From: an uncultured Bacteroidales bacterium
Lineage (GTDB): Bacteria; Bacteroidota; Bacteroidia; Bacteroidales; Paludibacteraceae
NCBI GenBank assembly: GCA_946616535.1
Contig: CAMOJA010000016.1
Span: forward strand, 1 to 26,886
DNA: 26,886 bases
Direction of reading: 5' to 3'
The notes below the pieces were generated by a model. The model ran no database searches, was not told where the DNA came from, and was given only the letters and a program-made list of their open reading frames with translations. Shown piece after piece: positions 22,893 to 26,886 of the stretch (its first letter is position 1; every line of letters begins with the position of its first letter). The translations under genes were made by a program, and so were the position numbers.

Positions 22893-24044
22893 TTATTTCG
22901 CCAACAAGGCATCTGCGAGAGCTTCCAATTCTGCCGTTTGTTCCGGCTTGAGGGATCCGCGAATAGTAACCGTCGGTTCGACGATTTCGATGTTCTTGCA
23001 ACCCGCCAACATCTCCTTCATGACACGTACCGCTTGCGGTGCCCAGGAGCCGTTCTCCACAAGCGCTACGCGGCGGTTCTGATAACCCTTGAGGCGGAGT
23101 TTATGCAGGAACATATGCATCGCCGGGAAGATGTCGCCGTCGTAGGTCGCGCAGCAAAGCACCAACTTATCCATACGGAATGCATCCTCTATCGCCTCAG
23201 CCATGTCGTCGCGGCTGAGGTCGGTAATGGCAACCTTCCCTGCCCCTTTCGCCTTTAGTATCTCTGCGAGCTGCTCAGCCGCCTTCGCCGTATTGCCGTG
23301 GATGGAGGCATAAGCCACCAACACACCTTCGGTCTCGACGCCATACGCGCTCCATATCTTATACAACCGCAGCGCCTCGTCTTTCTTCCCGCCTTCCAAC
23401 ATCGGCCCGTGCAGCGGCGCGATGGTCTGAATATCCTTGTCCGCCAGCTTCTTCAACACATTCGTTACCTGCACGCCGTACTTGCCGACGATATTGAAAT
23501 AGTACCGCCTTGCCTCGCACGCCCAGTCGTCCTCATCGGCGTGATAGACGCCGAACTTACCGAACGCGTCCGCGCTGAACAACACCTGTTCTTCGGCACA
23601 ATACGTCATCATCACTTCCGGCCAGTGGATCATCGGCGCTGCGATGAACTGTAATGTCACGCCACCAAGGTCTATTCGCTGTCCTTCTGCCACAATCTGC
23701 ACGTTCTTGGCCTCGATGCCGAACTGCTGCATCATCACCGCCGCTTGCTTCGAACAAAGCACTTGTGCCTGCGGATATTTCGCCAGGAACAGAGCCATCG
23801 CGCCGCTGTGATCCGGCTCCATATGCTGGCACACCAGATAATCGGGCGTGCGGCCGTCCATAGCCTCCTCCACCTTGTTTAACCACTCATGCGCACATCG
23901 CGCATCTACTGCATCCATCACCGCCACCTGCTTCTCGCCGGGCACTACATAACTATTGTAGCACATGCCGTCCGGCAAAGCGTACTGGCTCTCGAACAAA
24001 TCTAACTCTGCGTCATCGCAGCCTACATATTTGATATTTTTCAT
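22893..24044 (-). CDS. A-type flavodiiron protein (FprA/rubredoxin:oxygen oxidoreductase)
   Basis: This 383-residue protein has an N-terminal metallo-beta-lactamase-like domain with the diiron motif HMEPDH at 74-79. Further ligand candidates are the histidine in PMIHWPEV, the aspartate in SADAFG and the histidine in PLHGPML. A C-terminal flavodoxin domain from about residue 245 opens with VAYASIHGNTAKAAE (FMN phosphate loop) and contains the CCATYDGDIF segment. Such enzymes reduce O2 to water and/or NO to N2O in anaerobes. Rubredoxin is encoded just downstream. Length is typical for the A-type without a fused rubredoxin. It has its own promoter. Confidence 0.95.
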   Translation of the reverse strand: MKNIKYVGCDDAELDLFESQYALPDGMCYNSYVVPGEKQVAVMDAVDARCAHEWLNKVEEAMDGRTPDYLVCQHMEPDHSGAMALFLAKYPQAQVLCSKQAAVMMQQFGIEAKNVQIVAEGQRIDLGGVTLQFIAAPMIHWPEVMMTYCAEEQVLFSADAFGKFGVYHADEDDWACEARRYYFNIVGKYGVQVTNVLKKLADKDIQTIAPLHGPMLEGGKKDEALRLYKIWSAYGVETEGVLVAYASIHGNTAKAAEQLAEILKAKGAGKVAITDLSRDDMAEAIEDAFRMDKLVLCCATYDGDIFPAMHMFLHKLRLKGYQNRRVALVENGSWAPQAVRVMKEMLAGCKNIEIVEPTVTIRGSLKPEQTAELEALADALLAK

Positions 24045-24063
24045 AAGCTTTAAAAATATTCTG

Positions 24064-24095
24064 CAAAGTTACGGTATTTTTCTCAATTATGCAAA
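24064..24095 (-). promoter_or_regulatory. Promoter of the flavodiiron-rubredoxin operon
   Basis: On the minus strand, TTTG (24095-24092) and TAACTTTG (24071-24064) are 20 bases apart; the start codon begins at 24044. A TTTGCAT sequence marks the -33 region. Confidence 0.82.
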
Positions 24096-24120
24096 TAAAT
24101 TGCAAAAATTGTTCGAGAAA

Positions 24121-24152
24121 CTTGCACATTTGCAATTTTTGTAGTAATTTTG
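24121..24152 (+). promoter_or_regulatory. Promoter-like element with no downstream gene
   Basis: CTTGCACATTTGCAA (24121-24135) is followed by TAATTTTG (24145-24152) at normal spacing and points right. The only gene to the right is the 3' end of the DUF1295 gene on the opposite strand, so a transcript would be antisense. It could also be a relic. Confidence 0.55.
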
Positions 24153-24160
24153 CAGGGCAA

Positions 24161-25072
24161 TTAGATCAGCATTCTCGTTTGCTTGCGGTAGGCGGCATAG
24201 CCGGGTTTGTTAGCGAGCTGGCGTTGTTCCATGAGAGGAATGGAGATACCAAGGAACAAGGCCGTCATGGCTATCGGACCGAGGATGAACCAATCGATGC
24301 CGTTTAAGGCCGCATACATGATCCAAATCCCCCACCAAAACTGAATCTCTCCGAAATAGTTCGGATGGCGACCGTTTTTCCATAGACCTACATTGCAGAC
24401 CTCGCCCGGATGAGCCGCACGAAAATCATGGCTCTGCTTGTCGGCGATGAGCTGGATGGTAGCGGACGATAGGCAAACAAGGAAGCCAAGTATTAAGACC
24501 GCTCCGCTGACAGAGTACAGACCGCCTTCGGCTGACAGAGTATAGACCAAGTTTCCGGGTTCAAACAGTTTCAGGCCGGGGAGCATGGCAGCAAAGACAA
24601 CAAGCGTCGGTACCATGTTGAGCCCGAAGAAATTGATGAGATGGAAGAGCACAGGATGCAGACTTCTATACTTGGTATAACGCCAATCTTCATGTCCGAT
24701 GCCCTTGAAGGTGATCACCCAGTTGCGCGTCAACCGCCAGCCCCAATACCACGAGGCTATCAGGAGCAAAATCACCGGCAGCGACCAGACACCCGTGTAA
24801 AACGCCCAAAGCAGAAAAGCGACCGGAGGAAAGACCGACCAATAAGGGTCATAGACGGACACGTTTTCGTACAACAGCCCGAATGCCCATACCACGATTG
24901 TTGCTACCACATCCGCTATCAATAAGGCAATGATCGGCTGTGCAGAAGCAGTGAAGTCTAAGATTGATAAACGATTGGCAGCAAAATAGACCACGATGCC
25001 TACTACGGTAGCAAAGAGATAAATGGCAGCTATGAGTGCAATGCTTGACCATTTGGAGTAAGAGCGATGCAT
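24161..25072 (-). CDS. DUF1295/steroid-5-alpha-reductase-like membrane protein
   Basis: In this 303-residue integral membrane protein about seven to eight helices are visible. The segment VYDPYWSVFPP (residues 73-83) and the C-terminal GLWKNGRHPNYFGE (229-242) are hallmarks of the DUF1295 family, related to steroid 5-alpha-reductases and isoprenylcysteine carboxyl methyltransferases. The C-terminal motif is expected to bind a nucleotide or SAM-type cofactor near the membrane; the substrate is unknown. The start ATG at 25072 is preferred over an upstream frame reaching 25174, which crosses the promoter. Residues 176-193 are encoded by the about-23-base repeat family (copy C), so the loop before the next helix carries foreign repeat-derived sequence without a frame break. 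Confidence 0.87.
   Translation of the reverse strand: MHRSYSKWSSIALIAAIYLFATVVGIVVYFAANRLSILDFTASAQPIIALLIADVVATIVVWAFGLLYENVSVYDPYWSVFPPVAFLLWAFYTGVWSLPVILLLIASWYWGWRLTRNWVITFKGIGHEDWRYTKYRSLHPVLFHLINFFGLNMVPTLVVFAAMLPGLKLFEPGNLVYTLSAEGGLYSVSGAVLILGFLVCLSSATIQLIADKQSHDFRAAHPGEVCNVGLWKNGRHPNYFGEIQFWWGIWIMYAALNGIDWFILGPIAMTALFLGISIPLMEQRQLANKPGYAAYRKQTRMLI
24495..24548 (+). repeat. About-23-base repeat family, copy C (in frame inside a gene)
   Basis: On the plus strand a 23-base unit (24495-24517) and a 25-base unit (24518-24542) both run from AGACCGC to GCTGACAGAGTA, then TAGACC. Unit 1 differs from copy B unit 1 at only two positions. The two full units add 48 bases, a multiple of three, and both read through as codons of the DUF1295 gene on the minus strand. 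Confidence 0.9.
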
Positions 25073-25121
25073 AACAGTTTTATTTATTAAGTAAAAACAA
25101 TATTTTTTTCGAAATATGCTG

Positions 25122-25153
25122 CAAAGATACATCAAAATTTGCACATATGCAAA
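25122..25153 (-). promoter_or_regulatory. Promoter of the DUF1295 gene
   Basis: On the minus strand, TTTG (25153-25150) and TATCTTTG (25129-25122) are 20 bases apart; the ATG is at 25072. The core reads TTTGCACATATGCAAA. A weak opposite-strand match (TTAATTTTTG) also lies at 25162-25171. Confidence 0.82.
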
Positions 25154-25570
25154 ATAATTTGTTAATTTTTGCATAAACTCAATATTTTTTGCGCATAAGG
25201 ACGCAAAGGTTTGACCCTTTACGCCCTAATTAGTCTCTATTTAGGCTCTATTTAGCCTCCATTTAGCCTCCATTTCCGTTACCATCTCGTTACCATTACG
25301 GACGTGTACGTACAGTTTGAGTCGTTCCGGAGATCCGTTTGAATCGGTTTCCTACCCCGTTCCAGGTAAGAATCGAAAAAAATGATATAAGAATTGTGAG
25401 AATTCTGAGAAATCTCACTTTTCTTAGTGCAAATTTTTATATAGGCGGCATGCCGGGCAATGGACGACGTAAGAAGAAACGCGGCACTAAAGTACCGCGA
25501 ACGGAAGCTTGTTTTTTGAGAAAAAGATACAAGCTATAGAAAAAAGATACAAGTTGTAAAAAGATAGACA
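25154..25570. other. Gene-poor interval of about 420 bases with repeats
   Basis: No convincing gene is present. The interval holds a hairpin-prone stretch (GGACGCAAAGG near 25199 facing CCCTTTACGCCC), an 11-base tandem array, a GTTTGARTCG pair near 25314-25340, a short inverted repeat GTGAGA/TCTCAC (25396-25401 and 25413-25418), and a very basic open frame of 29 codons at 25450-25539 that I cannot assign. A repeat of about 20 bases lies at its right end. Confidence 0.6.
25234..25299. repeat. 11-base tandem array
   Basis: There are six consecutive 11-mers. The first four are TCTCTATTTAG, GCTCTATTTAG, CCTCCATTTAG and CCTCCATTTCC; the last two share GTTACCAT. The period is kept while the sequence changes part-way along. 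Confidence 0.85.
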
Positions 25571-25573
25571 AAG
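25519..25573. repeat. About-20-base A-rich tandem repeat
   Basis: Two units of 19 and 20 bases contain AAAAAGATACAAG, followed by a diverged partial unit (AAAAAGATAGACAAAG). The array abuts the terminator of the right-hand operon. Confidence 0.75.
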
Positions 25574-25610
25574 AAAAACCGCTTGGCGAATGTGAGGTAA
25601 CGCCAAGCGG
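25573..25610 (-). terminator. Terminator of the right-hand operon
   Basis: CCGCTTGGCG (25579-25588) pairs perfectly with 25601-25610 around a 12-base loop. On the minus strand it is followed by GGTTTTTCTTTG. It lies 23 bases after the barrel-protein stop. Confidence 0.9.
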
Positions 25611-25633
25611 AACGGAAAGAGAGTATGAACAAT

Positions 25634-26479
25634 CTATTTCTCGAAACTCAAGCCGTAGTAAAGCGTAATGCCTACTTGGAGCGGGTTGATGCGAGAGATA
25701 AGAGATGTGAATGCGGAATTGACAGTTACAGCCGGGACAGGATTAACAGGATCCGTAATCGGTGCTACAGAGATCAGTGCTTGGTTAGTCTTGAAGGATG
25801 AGGTATTCCAAACATTATAATCCACATACGCCATAATGCCTAATAATCCAGTGTTTCCTACTTTGAACTCGTATCCGATGCGCCCACCTACAAGAATATT
25901 CATTCGCGGAGCGATGTCAGAGTATGTCTTTTGTAAATCTTCGTTTGCTACAAGGCCGGAAATCAGTTCGTTGGTCACATGTACGGAGAATGGTACGTAA
26001 TAGGCATCAACGACAGGATTGGATAGCAATTGTTTAGCTCTACTCCAAACTGCACATTGCGCTTTCATACCTACTTGCATGACGAAGCCATTATATCGGA
26101 AAGCCGCCATAAGGGGTACTTCTACGTACATTCGTTGCAACTCTGCATCCAACGAACCGGAAGTGGTATAAAGCATCTCAATATTGAGATAATCATAGTT
26201 GGTGTATTGCTGCGTAAACTCCAACAATGTACGATTCTGCGCATAACCGAATGAAGCGCCCGTATGAATACCCCAATCGCCGCTGTTACGGGTGTTCCAA
26301 TAATAGTAGGTATAGCCGATGTCGAAGTTTCCGGCAAAGCCTAATTTAGCTTTGGCAGAATACTCGGATTTGGGCATCTGGAAATCCAACCCGCCGCGTG
26401 CGCCGAAAGATAAGACCGATTGCGCCGATACGAGTGTCGTACTCGAAAGAGCAATGAGAAAAATGATGATTCTTTTCAT
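25634..26479 (-). CDS. Outer-membrane beta-barrel protein (PorT-like/OMP_b-brl type)
   Basis: In this 281-residue protein the signal peptide MKRIIIFLIALSSTTLVSAQ precedes a barrel opening SVLSFGARGGLDFQMPKS, typical of small Bacteroidota barrels. About ten to twelve strands follow, ending LQVGITLYYGLSFEK with the expected terminal aromatic strand. Function is unknown; many such proteins are structural, and some belong to the type IX secretion system. It starts 12 bases after the stop of a gene whose product carries a type IX sorting-like tail, so the two are co-transcribed. A strong Shine-Dalgarno sequence precedes it, which is uncommon in this phylum. A clear terminator follows. Confidence 0.82.
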   Translation of the reverse strand: MKRIIIFLIALSSTTLVSAQSVLSFGARGGLDFQMPKSEYSAKAKLGFAGNFDIGYTYYYWNTRNSGDWGIHTGASFGYAQNRTLLEFTQQYTNYDYLNIEMLYTTSGSLDAELQRMYVEVPLMAAFRYNGFVMQVGMKAQCAVWSRAKQLLSNPVVDAYYVPFSVHVTNELISGLVANEDLQKTYSDIAPRMNILVGGRIGYEFKVGNTGLLGIMAYVDYNVWNTSSFKTNQALISVAPITDPVNPVPAVTVNSAFTSLISRINPLQVGITLYYGLSFEK

Positions 26480-26486
26480 AATGCAA

Positions 26487-26494
26487 CCTCCTTA
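26487..26494 (-). promoter_or_regulatory. Canonical Shine-Dalgarno sequence formed with a stop codon
   Basis: On the minus strand TAAGGAGG lies seven bases before the ATG at 26479. The first three bases are the stop codon of the upstream gene, so termination and reinitiation should be tightly coupled. It also fixes the start of the barrel gene. Confidence 0.85.
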
Positions 26495-26886
26495 ATTTCG
26501 AACGAGATACTTGAGCACTCGGTTGATGGATGGCGACGATACTTTCACCTGATAGCAACCGGCTGTATATTCCGCAGGGAAGACGAGTTGGGTATCTTCA
26601 CAAACAAAAGTACGAACAAGTTGTCCTGTTGCGCTGAAAACCTGAACGATTGTTTCTTCGTTGGGATTGAGCCCAATGAGTTTGATTTGCTGCCCGGGCG
26701 AAGCGTAATTGGGTAGTAAACTTAGTTGTGGCGCATTGCCACCACCGGAATAATTGATAATCACCGTCCGCATCAGTCCGTCGCATAACATCCCTTGCGC
26801 GTTGGAGACATCCACTACCGCATAGTAATTGCCTGTATTTTGCAGGTTTTTCGCTAATGTCAGATAGTAACTGCCTCGAATAACGA
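26492..26886 (-). CDS. C-terminal part of a secreted protein with type IX sorting-like domain (5' partial)
   Basis: The frame is open to the right edge, so only the last 130 or so residues are visible. They contain a beta-sandwich-like segment (GSYYLTLAKNLQNTGNYYAVV) and then a tail of about 75 residues: LLPNYASPGQQIKLIGL, IVQVFSATGQLVRTF, FPAEYTAGCYQVKVSS and a final VLKYLVRN. This order, with a PN-start, a central G-x-x-V strand, an A-G-x-Y-x-V strand and a terminal basic strand, is that of type A sorting domains recognised by the Bacteroidota type IX secretion system. The N-terminal effector domain lies outside the window. It is followed after 12 bases by the barrel gene. Confidence 0.75.
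   Translation of the reverse strand, partial: VIRGSYYLTLAKNLQNTGNYYAVVDVSNAQGMLCDGLMRTVIINYSGGGNAPQLSLLPNYASPGQQIKLIGLNPNEETIVQVFSATGQLVRTFVCEDTQLVFPAEYTAGCYQVKVSSPSINRVLKYLVRN

Noticed and set aside
24089..24307. Plus-strand 72-codon frame downstream of the orphan promoter
   Set aside because: Its start lies upstream of the promoter element, and the rest is antisense to the DUF1295 gene with no recognisable features.
19568..24548. Insertion sequence or integron origin for the about-23-base repeats
   Set aside because: No transposase, integrase, terminal inverted repeats or target duplications could be seen around any copy.
25073..25174. N-terminal extension of the DUF1295 protein
   Set aside because: The extra 34 codons run through the promoter elements; the internal ATG gives the normal family start.
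25234..25299. CRISPR array
   Set aside because: Units are 11 bases with no unique spacers and no cas genes nearby.

Overview
The window looks like a chromosomal segment of a strictly or mostly anaerobic Bacteroidales (Bacteroidota). The evidence is the repeated Bacteroidota promoter pattern (TTTG, 19-20 bases, TAnnTTTG), a Bacteroidota-type LptC, a C-terminal tail resembling a type IX secretion sorting domain, many short lipoproteins and outer-membrane barrels, and a flavodiiron protein paired with rubredoxin. No rRNA, tRNA, CRISPR array, transposase or phage structural gene was found.

Layout, left to right. 1-565: the tail of an unrecognised gene, a small lipoprotein-like protein and a terminator. 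566-2566 (+): a NhaD/CitMHS-type antiporter followed directly by a DedA-family membrane protein, ending in a bidirectional terminator. 8344-2593 (-): a division and cell-wall operon murC-ftsQ-ftsA-ftsZ, followed by a Wzz-like two-helix membrane protein. 8427-9737 (+): a PagL-like outer-membrane protein. 11922-9734 (-): a membrane-anchored family 2 glycosyltransferase and a helical repeat protein. 12010-15406 (+): two tandem GH13 alpha-amylase-family lipoproteins. 22535-15499 (-): a long probable operon: small anchored protein, acyl-CoA ligase, CoaX, outer-membrane barrel, TPR protein, LptC, FabG. 24044-22694 (-): flavodiiron protein FprA and its rubredoxin, the latter only 52 residues. 25072-24161 (-): a DUF1295-type membrane protein. 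26886-25634 (-): the sorting-domain tail of a secreted protein and a small barrel protein.

How the genes fit together. The murC-ftsZ block makes peptidoglycan precursor and builds the Z-ring. The long operon joins CoA biosynthesis (CoaX), CoA use (ligase), fatty-acid elongation (FabG) and LPS export (LptC), so it is envelope-lipid centred. FprA and rubredoxin form an oxygen or nitric-oxide scavenging pair.

The most unusual signal lies at gene boundaries rather than in the genes. Many spacers between genes, and two coding regions, consist of short tandem repeats with period 7, 8, 11, about 20 or about 23, each locus with a different sequence. One family (about 23 bases, conserved ends AGACCGC and GCTGACAGAGTA around a variable GC-rich core) occurs at three separate loci: in the spacer after the small anchored protein, across the 3' end of coaX (supplying its last codons and stop), and in frame inside the DUF1295 gene. 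A heptamer repeat sits inside murC. A second recurring theme is a near-palindromic promoter core, TTTGCACATATCAAAA or close variants, whose two ends act as -33 elements in opposite directions. One promoter of this type points into no recognisable gene.
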